Shown here in pieces: positions 47,026 to 55,878 of a DNA stretch of 64,000 nt; position 1 is the first letter of the stretch, and each line of letters starts with the position of its first letter. The translations under genes and the position numbers were made by a program. The DNA is taken from contig NZ_JACBZX010000001.1 of the NCBI RefSeq assembly GCF_013408565.1, forward strand, positions 2,480,001-2,544,000, read 5' to 3'. This DNA is from Janibacter alkaliphilus. Lineage in GTDB: Bacteria > Actinomycetota > Actinomycetes > Actinomycetales > Dermatophilaceae. The notes below the pieces were generated by a model. The model saw only the letters and a program-made list of their open reading frames with translations. It was not told the DNA's origin and ran no database searches.

Positions 47026-48231
47026 TCAGGTGAAGGCCCCGACGCCGGTGATCGCCCGCCCGACGATGAGCGTCTGGATGGTCTCGGTGCCCTCGTAGGT
47101 GTGCAGCGCCTCCATGTCGGCCATGTGCCGCATGACGTGGTTCTCCAGCAGGATCCCGTTGCCGCCCAGGAGATCTCGCGCCTCGGAGAGGACCTCCCGG
47201 GCCTTGCTCGTGTTGTTCATCTTGGCGATCGCGGCGATGGTGTCGGTGAGCTGGTCCTCGTCCATGAGGCGACCCAGGCGCAGGCAGTACAGCTGCATCG
47301 CGCACACCTCGGCGAGCATCTTCACCAGCCGGTGCTGGACGATCTGGAAGCTCACCAGCGGCTTGCCGAACTGCTCGCGCCGCGAGCAGTACTCGACGGC
47401 GATCTCGTAGCCGGCCGTGGCGTGCCCCAGCGCCGCCCAGGCCACCGCGTTGCGCGTCCCGGCGAGCACCTGACCGGCGTCGCCGAAGGAGCGCGCCTCG
47501 GGCAGCCGCGAGGACTCGGGCACCCTGGCGCCGTCGAGGGTGATGTGCGCCTGCCAGACGGAGCGCAGCGAGCCCTTGCCGTCGATCCGCTCGGCCCGGT
47601 ACCCGGGGGTCTGCGCCGGCTCGACGAGGAAGCCCTTGACCTTCTCGTCCTCGGTGTCCCGGGCCCAGACCACGACGACGTCGGCGATCGTGCCGTTGCC
47701 GATCCACTTCTTCTCGCCGTCGAGCACCCACGTGTCGCCGTCGCGGCGGGCCGAGGTCTCCAGCGCCACCGAGTCCGAGCCGTGGTCGGGCTCGGTGAGC
47801 GCGAAGGCGCCGATCGCCTCCACCCGGGCCATCGCCGGCAGCCAGCGCTGCTTCTGCTCCTCGCTGCCGAGCATCGAGATCGAGCGCATCGCCAGCCCGG
47901 ACTGCACCCCGAGAAAGGTGCCCAGGCTGCCGTCGCCCCGGTTGAGCTCGAGGTGGATCAGTCCGTTGGCGATCGGGCTCAGCGGCGGGCAGCCGTAGCC
48001 CTCGATGCCGTCGCCGACGAGACCGAGCTCGCCGAGGCGCAGCGCCAGATCCCGTGGGAAGTCGGCCCGCTCCCAGTGCTCGTTGATGACCGGCAGCACC
48101 TCGTCGTCGACGAAGCGGCGGGTCCGTTGCCAGATCTCGCGCTCCTCGTCGTCGAGCTGCTCGGCGATCCGGAAGAAGTCGGTCCCGCGGGCCCGTCCGA
48201 TCGGTCGCTCGGCGTCGTCGTGGATGGACAT
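47026..48231 (-). CDS. Acyl-CoA dehydrogenase, glutaryl-CoA dehydrogenase-like
   Basis: 401 residues from ATG. The three-domain acyl-CoA dehydrogenase plan is complete: FAD/substrate region GAFALTEPDHGSDS near residue 140, EKKWIGNGTIADV near 172, and the catalytic glutamate in TYEGTETIQTLIVGR near residue 385. Sequence landmarks (GYGCPPLSPIANGLIHLELNRGD, FLVEPAQTPGY) resemble glutaryl-CoA dehydrogenases, which convert glutaryl-CoA to crotonyl-CoA in lysine/tryptophan breakdown. The substrate is inferred. It is convergent with the aldo/keto reductase gene. Confidence 0.88.
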   Translation of the reverse strand: MSIHDDAERPIGRARGTDFFRIAEQLDDEEREIWQRTRRFVDDEVLPVINEHWERADFPRDLALRLGELGLVGDGIEGYGCPPLSPIANGLIHLELNRGDGSLGTFLGVQSGLAMRSISMLGSEEQKQRWLPAMARVEAIGAFALTEPDHGSDSVALETSARRDGDTWVLDGEKKWIGNGTIADVVVVWARDTEDEKVKGFLVEPAQTPGYRAERIDGKGSLRSVWQAHITLDGARVPESSRLPEARSFGDAGQVLAGTRNAVAWAALGHATAGYEIAVEYCSRREQFGKPLVSFQIVQHRLVKMLAEVCAMQLYCLRLGRLMDEDQLTDTIAAIAKMNNTSKAREVLSEARDLLGGNGILLENHVMRHMADMEALHTYEGTETIQTLIVGRAITGVGAFT

Positions 48232-48258
48232 GAGGCCTCCTCGGTCCTCACGCTACCG

Positions 48259-50679
48259 TCAGCCGCGCGGCAGTGTGAGCCTCACCACCTGGGGATCGTG
48301 GTCGCTGTCCTGGTCGTGGAAGGCCGCGTTGGTGTGCACGATGTCGTAGCGGTAGCTGCTGCGCTGCCACGGCGGCCGCCAGCCGCCGCGCGGGCCGGCA
48401 GCGCTGCGCTCCGGACGGGTCAGGGCGGGGCTGATGAGGATGTGGTCGAGCACCTGGCTGTTGCCGTCGTAGACGTAGGTCCAGCGCTCGCTGGCCGGCA
48501 GGGTGCGCGGCAGGTCGGTCATCGCGGTGCGCCCGGAGCCGACGAGGATGTCGGTGGTCTCGGAGAACTCGAAGTCGTTGACGTCGCCGGCCACGACGAC
48601 GTTCGCCTCCGGGTCGGCGGCGAGCAGGTCGTCGACGAAGCCGCGCACCTCCCGGGCCTGCGCGTGCCGGTCCTCCTCGCTGCTGCGCACCGGCTGCTGC
48701 CAGCGTCCGAAGAGCGGGTCGTCGCCGCCCTTGCTGGACAGGTGCACGGCGACGACGAAGACGGTCTCGCCGCGGTAGCGCAGCTCGGTGACCAGCGGCT
48801 TGCGGGAGCCGGCGAAGGCGGCGGCGTCCGGGGCGATCCGGCCCGGCGAGGTGGTCAGGGCCGGTCGTCCGGAGGCGGTCGTGGTCACCTCGGCGGCACG
48901 GCCCGGGTCGCCGCCGTCGCGCTCGACGACGTCCAGGCCACGCCCTTCGCGCACCAGCATGACGTTGCGGATGTTGCCGCCGGGCTGACCGCCGTCGGCC
49001 TTGTCCGCGGGGTTGACCCAGTGCGCGGTGTAGGTCGGGCCGCCCTGCGCCTCGATGGCGGCGATCAGCCGGTCGGTGGTGGCTGTGGAGTCGACGGTGC
49101 CGTCGTCGGTGGGGCCGCTGGCGTCCTGGACCTCTTCGACGGCGATGACGTCGGGGGAGCGCAGGTTGGTGACGACCTGGCCGGCGAGCCGGTCGAACTT
49201 CTCCTGGGGGTTGCTCGGTGCGAGGTTCTCGACGTTGAAGGCGGCGACGCTCAGCTCCTGCGCGCGCTCCGGGGTGGTCACCTCGCGCTCGGCCGGGCCG
49301 GTGCTGATCGTCGGTTCCGCCAGCACGTGCAGCTTGAAGTTGGCGAAGTCGTGGTCGAGGACGCCCGTGGTCAGGCCGGGCAGGGTGTCGCCCTGGTTCG
49401 CGTCCGGCAGCGATCCGGTGAGGTGGTCGTCGAGGATGACCCGCATCGCGTTGGGTCGGTCGTAGCCGCCGTAGACCACGCCGTCCCACGCGGTGCGGGT
49501 GGCCTCGACCTCGCCGCCGGGGACGACCGGCAGCTCCCCGTAGCTGTTGGTCGGGCCGACGGCGGTGGCGTCGCGGACGCCCAGGTGCATCCCCTCGAGG
49601 GACTCGTAGAGGTCGATGGCGTCGCGCTCGGGGCGGAAGGCGGACTCGGCGTACTCGACGCTGCCGACCTCCTCGGCCTCGATGGTCTGCGGCGGGGCGC
49701 TGCGGTCCTCACCGAGCACCACCGGGTCCGGGACGTCGGCGGTGCCGGTCACGGTGACCTGGGGCCCGACGATCTCGGTGGTGGTGAGGTTGTCCCAGCC
49801 GCTGGAGCCGCCGGGGCGGTACTCGTCGACGGCGCCGTCGACGCTGACCCGGTCGCCGACAGCGACGTCGGGCGCGGTGCGGGTGTAGACGAGCAGGCCC
49901 TCGCTGGTGGCCTCGTCGTCGTCCGGGGCGAGCGACTGCATCCAGAAGCCGGTGCGGCTCACCGCGGTGACCACACCGTCGACGTCGTTGACCCGCTGAC
50001 CGTCCAGCGGGGAGAGGTGGTGGGCGCCCTGGATGTCGGCGACGGTCTCCGGCTCGTCGGGCTCGGGGTCGCCGCCGTCCTCGCAGGTGGTCGGCGCGGT
50101 GGTGCCGTTCTGCGGGGTGGGCGCGCCGACGACGAAGTCCCCGGCGTTGTTGTCGGTGTCGACGCAGACGTCGCGGCGGGCCACCGAGGTGGTGCTGCTC
50201 GTCGACCCGGCGGGAGACCCCTCGAAGGTGGAGGCGCCGCCCCAGCCCAGCAGGTCGACCTCGCCGCCGTCGGGGTCGTGCAGCACGACCCGGGCGCCGG
50301 AGGAGGACATGCGCACGTCGTCGGTGGCGTCGGGCGTGGGCAGCGCCGGCGCGGAGGTGTTGCTGCCGTCGGCCTGCTTGACGAGGTAGCGCCCGCCGGC
50401 GTCGATCGTCCCGCTCAGCGGCGTGGCCTGGGCGCTGGTGCCGTTGGCGGAGTAGTAGGCCAGGCTCCAGCCGGTGAGGTCGACGTCCTCGCCGGAGCGG
50501 TTGGCGAGCTCGACGAAGTCGCTGCGCAGCGGGGCACCGGAGTTGCCTCCGCCGCCGTAGACCTCGGCGATGAGCACGTCGTCGGAGGCGGCGCTGGCGG
50601 CCGGGGCGATGGCGAGGGCGGCGGTCAGGGCGAGCGGGGCGGCGGCGATCGCCGCGAGGGCGCGGGTGCGTCGAGGCAC
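48259..50679 (-). CDS. ExeM/NucH family secreted endonuclease with lamin-tail domain
   Basis: 806 residues from GTG 50679, with GGAG 6 bp upstream. A signal peptide (RRTRALAAIAAAPLALTAAL, cleaved after ASA near residue 31) is followed by a lamin-tail domain (about 35-155; DVLIAEVYGGGGNSG, DFVELANRSGEDVDLTGW), OB-like/linker regions, and an endonuclease/exonuclease/phosphatase domain from about residue 478 (AFNVENL, EEVQDASG, VHLSSKGGDDPLFG, VAGDVNDFEF, SDHDPQVVRLT). It should degrade extracellular DNA for nutrients or biofilm release. No cell-wall anchor is seen at the C terminus. Confidence 0.92.
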   Translation of the reverse strand: MPRRTRALAAIAAAPLALTAALAIAPAASAASDDVLIAEVYGGGGNSGAPLRSDFVELANRSGEDVDLTGWSLAYYSANGTSAQATPLSGTIDAGGRYLVKQADGSNTSAPALPTPDATDDVRMSSSGARVVLHDPDGGEVDLLGWGGASTFEGSPAGSTSSTTSVARRDVCVDTDNNAGDFVVGAPTPQNGTTAPTTCEDGGDPEPDEPETVADIQGAHHLSPLDGQRVNDVDGVVTAVSRTGFWMQSLAPDDDEATSEGLLVYTRTAPDVAVGDRVSVDGAVDEYRPGGSSGWDNLTTTEIVGPQVTVTGTADVPDPVVLGEDRSAPPQTIEAEEVGSVEYAESAFRPERDAIDLYESLEGMHLGVRDATAVGPTNSYGELPVVPGGEVEATRTAWDGVVYGGYDRPNAMRVILDDHLTGSLPDANQGDTLPGLTTGVLDHDFANFKLHVLAEPTISTGPAEREVTTPERAQELSVAAFNVENLAPSNPQEKFDRLAGQVVTNLRSPDVIAVEEVQDASGPTDDGTVDSTATTDRLIAAIEAQGGPTYTAHWVNPADKADGGQPGGNIRNVMLVREGRGLDVVERDGGDPGRAAEVTTTASGRPALTTSPGRIAPDAAAFAGSRKPLVTELRYRGETVFVVAVHLSSKGGDDPLFGRWQQPVRSSEEDRHAQAREVRGFVDDLLAADPEANVVVAGDVNDFEFSETTDILVGSGRTAMTDLPRTLPASERWTYVYDGNSQVLDHILISPALTRPERSAAGPRGGWRPPWQRSSYRYDIVHTNAAFHDQDSDHDPQVVRLTLPRG

Positions 50680-50796
50680 AGGGGGCTCCGGAGGGCGAGG
50701 GTGGAGGACGTGGCGTGCTCGCACCGTAGGCAGCGAAGGGGGCGCTGAGGCGGCACGGACGGTGAACGGACCGCCAAGGTTTGGTCAAGGCTCCCC

Positions 50797-50946
50797 GCAA
50801 CTGCCCGGGCAATTCGCACTACCCCTCGCAATTACCCGGGCAGTTGCGCGTCCCCCCTCGCATTTACCCGGGCAAACTCGCACGCCTCTTGGCATTTGCC
50901 CGGGCAGTTGCGCGTCCTCTTTGGCATTTGCCCGGGCAGTTGCGCA
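50797..50946 (+). repeat. Tandem array of five palindromic repeats (core CCCGGG), partly diverged
   Basis: CCCGGG centres are at 50804, 50835, 50867, 50899 and 50931, with periods of 31, 32, 32 and 32 bp. Copies 4 and 5 are standard (ATTTGCCCGGGCAGTTGCG); copies 1-3 vary (GGGCAATTCGC; AATTACCCGGGCAG; ATTTACCCGGGCAAACTCG). Spacers are pyrimidine-rich, unlike the other arrays. The array ends about 20 bp beyond the stop of the reverse-strand PBP gene. Confidence 0.92.
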
Positions 50947-50966
50947 TCACGGACGGCGCGCGCCGC

Positions 50967-52880
50967 TCAGAGCGCGGCGAGGTGCTCCTCCAGCAGCGGA
51001 CCGGCCGTCCCCGCGCCACCGTCGCCGTCCTCGACGAAGACGGCGTAGGCGACCTCGTCCTGCACGGCGATCATCCAGGCGTGCGTCCGAGGGGGGTCGT
51101 CGTCGCCGTACTCGGCGGTGCCGGTCTTGGCGATGACGTCGCCACCCTCGTCGGCGAGGAAGCTCGCGGTCCCCTCGGTGACGACACCCCGCATGAGGCT
51201 GCGCAGCTGCCCGACCTCGGTCGATGTGAGCTCCTGGATACCCGAGGGCTCCTCGCTCGCCGCCTCGCTCGGCACGAGGCGCGGCCGGACCAGCGCACCT
51301 CGCTCGACGCTCGCGGCGACGGTCGCCATCCCGAGCGGCGAGCTGAGTACCTCGCCCTGACCGATGACCGACGCCGCGAGATCGACGTCCGCCGCGGCCT
51401 CGGGCACCTGCGCCTGGGCCGCCGGGACACCCAGCGACGGGGTTGCCGTCAGACCCAGGGAGCCCGCCGCGTCCTGCAGACCCCCGTCGGTGATCTGGTC
51501 ACGCGCGCCGATGAGCGCGGTGTTGCAGGAGGTCGCGATGGCCTCGGCCAGGGTGGTGCTGCCCAGGCCCGCGTCGGGGAAGTCGCTGTAGTTGCGGAAG
51601 GAGCGCCCGCCGGCCGTGATCGTCTCCGGGCAGGCCAGCGACGTCTCCGGGGTCGCGCCGCCCCGCAGCAGGGCCAGCGCGCTGACGACCTTGAAGGTGG
51701 ACCCGGGCGCGTACCGCCCTTCGGTCGCCGTGGCGAAGCCGTCGCTGCCAGGGCCGTTGGCCGCGGCGAGCACGTCGCCCGTGGTGACGTCGAGGGCGAC
51801 GATCGCGCTGGCCGGCTCGACGTCGGCCAGTACGTCCTCGGCGGCATTCTGCTGCTCGCTGGCGAGGGTCGTCTCGAGATCCTGGCCGTCGACGACGGGT
51901 GCGCTGGTCAGCTCTCGTGTCTCGTCCTCGCTGTCGACGGCCTCGACGCGGTAGCCGTCCTGGCCGCCGAGGGTGTCCTCGTGGGTGCGCTGCAGGCCGC
52001 TCAGGCCCACCTCGTCGCCGGCGGCGACCGCCCCGTCGGACTCCTCGACGATCTCGGCGGTGGCCGGACCGACCCGACCGAGGATCTCGGCGGCGAAGGT
52101 GCGGGTCGGGGCGAGCGGCAGCTCGTCGTCGACGAGGAGGGCCCCGGTGATGTCGTCGGCCGCCTCCCGCACCTCGGCCAGATCCTCGTCGTCCTCGCGC
52201 AGCACGACGGCTTCGACGAAGGCGGAGTCGCCGGCCGCCTCGACGGCGTCGGCGAAGGGGCCGGGCTCGACCCCGGCTGCCTTGGCGAGGTCGCGTGCGG
52301 AGCGCACGTCGTCGCCGGGCTCGACCTTCGTCTTGTCGATACCCACCCGGACGACCGGGCGCTCCTGGACGAGCACCTCGCCACCGCGCCCGAGGATGCG
52401 GCCACGCGCGGCCGGATCACGGGTGAGCCGGACGCGCTCGCCCTGACGCAGCGCTGGGACGAGCACCTGCGGCGTGACGGTCGCGCGCCAGGTGTCGTCG
52501 TCGCGCTGCAGCGGCAGCTCGCTGGTGTACGTCCAGTCGGAGCCGTCGCCGCCGAGGCTCCAGGCCACGTCGAGCCGTGCTGTCGCGCTGTCCCCGTCGA
52601 CGTCGACGTCGGTGACGTCCACCGTCGGTCGCAGGCCGCCCATCCCGTCGAGCTGCTCGTCCAGGCCCCGCTGCGCGGTCGCGGTGTCGGCAGCAGCGGC
52701 CGGCAGCGTGCCATCGGTGATCCCGGCGGCGACCTCGTCCGCCGCGGCCCGAGCCTCGTCGTCACCGACGAGCCAGTCCTGGGCGACCCAGAGCCCGGCG
52801 GTCAGCGCGAGAACGAGCACGGCAGCGAGCGCGACGGTCCGACCGCGGCGCGGCCCGGCGTGAGTGGTCATGCCGGCCAT
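50967..52880 (-). CDS. Penicillin-binding protein with MecA-like N-terminal domain
   Basis: 637 residues from ATG 52880 (ATG 52871 also possible). One N-terminal membrane anchor (TVALAAVLVLALTAGLWVA, residues 15-33) is followed by an NTF2-like/MecA_N domain (about 40-145), a PBP dimerisation domain (about 155-300) and a transpeptidase domain with S394-T-F-K397, S451-C-N453 and K585-T-G587. It cross-links peptidoglycan outside the membrane; it has no glycosyltransferase domain. MecA-type PBPs can have low beta-lactam affinity. It is divergent from a LysR regulator and a beta-lactamase-like gene, suggesting a coordinated cell-wall or beta-lactam response. Confidence 0.9.
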   Translation of the reverse strand: MAGMTTHAGPRRGRTVALAAVLVLALTAGLWVAQDWLVGDDEARAAADEVAAGITDGTLPAAAADTATAQRGLDEQLDGMGGLRPTVDVTDVDVDGDSATARLDVAWSLGGDGSDWTYTSELPLQRDDDTWRATVTPQVLVPALRQGERVRLTRDPAARGRILGRGGEVLVQERPVVRVGIDKTKVEPGDDVRSARDLAKAAGVEPGPFADAVEAAGDSAFVEAVVLREDDEDLAEVREAADDITGALLVDDELPLAPTRTFAAEILGRVGPATAEIVEESDGAVAAGDEVGLSGLQRTHEDTLGGQDGYRVEAVDSEDETRELTSAPVVDGQDLETTLASEQQNAAEDVLADVEPASAIVALDVTTGDVLAAANGPGSDGFATATEGRYAPGSTFKVVSALALLRGGATPETSLACPETITAGGRSFRNYSDFPDAGLGSTTLAEAIATSCNTALIGARDQITDGGLQDAAGSLGLTATPSLGVPAAQAQVPEAAADVDLAASVIGQGEVLSSPLGMATVAASVERGALVRPRLVPSEAASEEPSGIQELTSTEVGQLRSLMRGVVTEGTASFLADEGGDVIAKTGTAEYGDDDPPRTHAWMIAVQDEVAYAVFVEDGDGGAGTAGPLLEEHLAAL

Positions 52881-52901
52881 GACAGTCGTCGTGTCGCACA
52901 T

Positions 52902-52914
52902 ATGCAAAGTGCAT
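52902..52914. promoter_or_regulatory. Dyad between divergent PBP and LysR genes
   Basis: ATGCA-AAG-TGCAT lies in an AT-rich island between the two starts (21 bp from the PBP ATG, 53 bp from the LysR GTG). LysR proteins typically bind such a dyad in a divergent intergenic region. TACCCT at 52956-52961, 6 bases before the LysR GTG, is a likely -10 of a leaderless lysR mRNA. Confidence 0.55.
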
Positions 52915-52967
52915 GAATACATCTTTGACATAGCCAACAGATATGGCCTCCTCGCTACCCTGCTGCC

Positions 52968-53819
52968 GTGGATCTCGTGAGGCACCTGCGCTACTTCGTG
53001 ACCGTGGCCGAGGAGCGGCACTTCGGCCATGCCGCCGACGAGCTCGGGATGACCCAGCCTCCGCTCTCTCAAGGCATCCAGCGGCTCGAGCGGCAGTGGG
53101 GTGTGCGGCTCTTCGACCGTGGCCCTCGCGGTGTCCGGCTCACGCCGGCCGGAGCAGCGCTGCTGCCGGCCGCGCGGCACGTCCTCGCCGGGGTGCGCGA
53201 CCTCGGTGACGACGTCTCCCGGGTCGCCGCCGAGGTCCAGCCGGTACGGGTCGCGCTGGCCCGCGACGTCGCGCACGCCGTGCCGGACCTGCTCACCGCC
53301 GCCGCGCAGGCCGTGGCGCCGATCCCGCTCGTGCCCCTCGTCGTCGGGACCGTCGACGCCGTCGACCACCTCGGCAGCCAGGCGGTCGACCTCGCCGTAG
53401 TCGTCCACCCCGCGGTGCTCGACGGTGTCGAGCCCGGGCCGGTCCGCACCCTGCCGCGGACCATGGCCGTCGCGGCGCACGTGCCCGGTGGCGTCGGTGA
53501 GCCGGGACTCCCCGTGGCGATGACCCCTCGCGCGGACAACCCACCGGCCCACGACCAGACGGTGGACGCCCTGCGCCGGGCCGGCCACGACGGACGGGTC
53601 CGCGAGGTCCGCGATCTCGCCGAGCAGCGGACGCTGGCCGCTGCCGGGGCGACCTGCGTCCTCGTCCCGACCACCGCGGTGCCGGCGGGTCTGCGCCCGC
53701 TCCCCGGCGTCGACGTCGACCTCCGCCTGCGGCTGCTCCGACCACGGCTCGCCGCCGCCGACGAGCGTCGTGAGGCGGCCGGGGCGGCGCTGCAGGAGCA
53801 GCTCGATGCGCTCGACTGA
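52968..53819 (+). CDS. LysR family transcriptional regulator
   Basis: 283 residues from GTG. The N-terminal winged helix (residues 1-60) is typical: LRYFVTVAEERHFGHAADELGMTQPPLSQGIQRLE, written here in two parts, HFGHAADELGMTQPPLSQ being the recognition region. The effector domain (about 90-280) is Ala/Val-rich and shorter than usual. The end overlaps the beta-lactamase-like gene start by 14 bp, and the PBP gene is divergent, so both are probable targets. Confidence 0.9.
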   Translation: MDLVRHLRYFVTVAEERHFGHAADELGMTQPPLSQGIQRLERQWGVRLFDRGPRGVRLTPAGAALLPAARHVLAGVRDLGDDVSRVAAEVQPVRVALARDVAHAVPDLLTAAAQAVAPIPLVPLVVGTVDAVDHLGSQAVDLAVVVHPAVLDGVEPGPVRTLPRTMAVAAHVPGGVGEPGLPVAMTPRADNPPAHDQTVDALRRAGHDGRVREVRDLAEQRTLAAAGATCVLVPTTAVPAGLRPLPGVDVDLRLRLLRPRLAAADERREAAGAALQEQLDALD

Positions 53820-54774
53820 CCTGGCCGAGCTGGGAGGCTACTTCCGCGACGCCGGCTGCCGGGGCTGGGTGCACGCCTGCCCGGTGCAGGCGGCGGCGAG
53901 CGAAGGGGGTGGAGCCGGACGGGGCAGCGCCTCCGAGGTCGCCCTCGACGCCGACGACCGGTTGCCGGTGGCCTCGGTCTACAAGCTCGGCGTGGCGGCG
54001 GTCTGGGCGGACCTCGTCGACCGCGGCGCGCTCGACCCCGTCGCGCGCCTCCGGCTGGACCCCGCCGACCGGACGCCGGGACCGACCGGAGTCGCCGCGC
54101 TCGACGACCCCGTCGAGATGAGCGCCCGCGACGTCGTCCGCCTCATGCTGACCCTCTCCGACAACGCGGCCGCCGATCACGTCCTCGATCTGCTCGGTGG
54201 GCCGGCCCGGGTCACCGAGGTGCTCGCCGGCTGGGGCGTCGACCTAGTCGTCCGGCACGGCAGCCGCGGGACCCAGGAAGCCGCGCAGGCGGACACCGGC
54301 ACCGAGGACCACGACGCGGTCATGCGCGCGCTGGCGGACATCCACCGCGACGTCCGCACGAGCCAGTACGACGCCGCGCTGGCGAGCTCGGCCAGCCCGC
54401 GCGGGCTGACCACGCTGCTGAGCATGCTGTGGCGCGGCGAGATCGCCCCGGGGGAGGGCGGGGCACACGTCCGGGCCTCCCTGGCCCGCCAGGTGTGGCC
54501 CCACCGGCTGCGCGCGGGCTTCCCGCACGACGACGTCGAGGTCGCCGGCAAGACCGGCACGCTCGGCGTGCTGCGGCACGAGGTCGGGGTGGTGACCTTC
54601 CCCGGGGAGGTGCCCGTCGCGGTGGCGGTGCTCACCCGTTCCGCCCGGCCGGAGGCGCACCTGCCGGTCGTCGACGCCGCGATCGGGCGCGCCGCGGCAG
54701 CCGCGGTGCGCCCCCTTCGCCGCCAAGACGCTCGTCGCGATCAGTCGCCCGGGGCGGAGCGGGGCACGGGCTAG
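53806..54774 (+). CDS. Class A beta-lactamase-like serine hydrolase
   Basis: 322 residues from ATG, with CAGGAG upstream, overlapping lysR. Active-site motifs of the serine beta-lactamase/DD-peptidase superfamily are clear: S57-V-Y-K60, S118-D119-N120 and K249-T-G251. No signal peptide is visible, which is unexpected for a secreted beta-lactamase; the protein may be cytoplasmic or use another route, or may be an esterase or peptidase. A clear Glu166 equivalent was not identified. The LysR-enzyme order recalls AmpR/PenR-controlled beta-lactamases. The ligD gene starts 11 bp after the stop. Confidence 0.85.
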   Translation: MRSTDLAELGGYFRDAGCRGWVHACPVQAAASEGGGAGRGSASEVALDADDRLPVASVYKLGVAAVWADLVDRGALDPVARLRLDPADRTPGPTGVAALDDPVEMSARDVVRLMLTLSDNAAADHVLDLLGGPARVTEVLAGWGVDLVVRHGSRGTQEAAQADTGTEDHDAVMRALADIHRDVRTSQYDAALASSASPRGLTTLLSMLWRGEIAPGEGGAHVRASLARQVWPHRLRAGFPHDDVEVAGKTGTLGVLRHEVGVVTFPGEVPVAVAVLTRSARPEAHLPVVDAAIGRAAAAAVRPLRRQDARRDQSPGAERGTG

Positions 54775-54785
54775 GCTCGCTGCTC

Positions 54786-55853
54786 GTGAGCGCAGCCGAG
54801 ATGCTCGAGATCCCCGGCCCGGACGGGCAGACCCGCACCGTGCGTCTGTCCAGCCCCGACAAGGTCATGTGGCCCGCGGGGGAGCACGGCCCGGCGATCA
54901 CCAAGCGCGATCTCGCCGACTACGTGATCGCCGTCGGCGACCGGCTCGTCGGCGACGCCCTGGCCGACCGGCCGGTGACCCTGCAGCGCTTCCGGGACGG
55001 GATCGAGGGCGGCGAGTTCTACTCGAAGAACCCCCCGAAGGGTGCGCCGGGGTGGGCCCGCACGACGATGTGCACCTACCCCAGCGGCCGCAGCCACCCC
55101 CAGCTCGTCGTCGACGAGACCGCCACTGCGGTCTGGTGCGTGCAGATGTCGACGATCACCTGGCACCCGTGGCCGGTGCGCACCGGCGACAACGACGACC
55201 CGGACGAGGTGCGGATCGACCTCGACCCGCAGCCGGGGCGCGGCTTCGCCGACGTCGTCGAGGCGGCCCGGGGGCTGCGCGAGGTGATGACCGGGATCGG
55301 GCTCACCCCCTTCGTCAAGACCTCGGGCAACCGCGGGGTGCACGTCTACGCCCGGATCGCCCCGACCCACGAGTTCCTCGACGTCCGGCACGGGGTCATC
55401 GGCATCGCCCGCGAGCTGGAGCGCCGGATGCCCGACCTCGTGACCACCGCGTGGTGGAAGGAGGAGCGCGGCGAGCGGATCTTCGTCGACTACAACCAGG
55501 CGAACCGGGACCGGACCATCGCCTCGGCCTGGAGCCCGCGCCCGTTGCCCGGGGCGCCGGTCTCCACCCCGGTCGCCTGGGACGAGCTCGACGGGCTCGA
55601 CCCGAGCACCCTCACCCTGCGCAGCGTGCCCGAGCGCGCCGCGAGCAGCGACCCGTGGGCCGGGATGGACGAGGCCGTCGGCGACGTCGCCGCGGCGGTC
55701 GCGCTGTGGGACGAGGACGTCAGCGAGCGTGGTCTGGGCGAGCTGAACTTCCCGCCGGACCACCCGAAGATGCCTGGCGAGCCGCCGCGGGTGCAGCCCA
55801 GCAAGAAGGTCGCCGCGCACTGGGACGAGGACGGCAACCGCGTCGAGGACTGA
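54786..55853 (+). CDS. ligD: Non-homologous end joining polymerase domain protein (LigD polymerase-like)
   Basis: 355 residues from GTG; TAGGCT at 54772-54777 is 8 bases before it, suggesting a leaderless mRNA. It is a stand-alone archaeo-eukaryotic primase-type polymerase: SPDKVMWP near the N terminus, metal-binding D145-L-D147 in RIDLDPQPG, H186 in SGNRGVHVYAR and the later IFVDYNQANRDRTIASAWS. It fills or primes DNA ends with preference for ribonucleotides. The ligase partner is not fused but may be the gene at 57170-58228. No Ku gene is in the window. Confidence 0.93.
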   Translation: MSAAEMLEIPGPDGQTRTVRLSSPDKVMWPAGEHGPAITKRDLADYVIAVGDRLVGDALADRPVTLQRFRDGIEGGEFYSKNPPKGAPGWARTTMCTYPSGRSHPQLVVDETATAVWCVQMSTITWHPWPVRTGDNDDPDEVRIDLDPQPGRGFADVVEAARGLREVMTGIGLTPFVKTSGNRGVHVYARIAPTHEFLDVRHGVIGIARELERRMPDLVTTAWWKEERGERIFVDYNQANRDRTIASAWSPRPLPGAPVSTPVAWDELDGLDPSTLTLRSVPERAASSDPWAGMDEAVGDVAAAVALWDEDVSERGLGELNFPPDHPKMPGEPPRVQPSKKVAAHWDEDGNRVED

Positions 55854-55878
55854 CGCGACCGCGGGCGCGGCTGCGCCG

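Noticed and set aside
47101..50748. A 1215-residue open frame antisense to the acyl-CoA dehydrogenase and secreted nuclease genes
   Set aside because: It spans two real genes on the other strand, is Gly/Val/Arg/Asp-rich without domains, and is explained by GC codon structure.
52929..53588. N-terminal extension of the PBP frame across the lysR gene
   Set aside because: The membrane anchor starts just after ATG 52880; the extension is antisense to lysR and has no conserved sequence.
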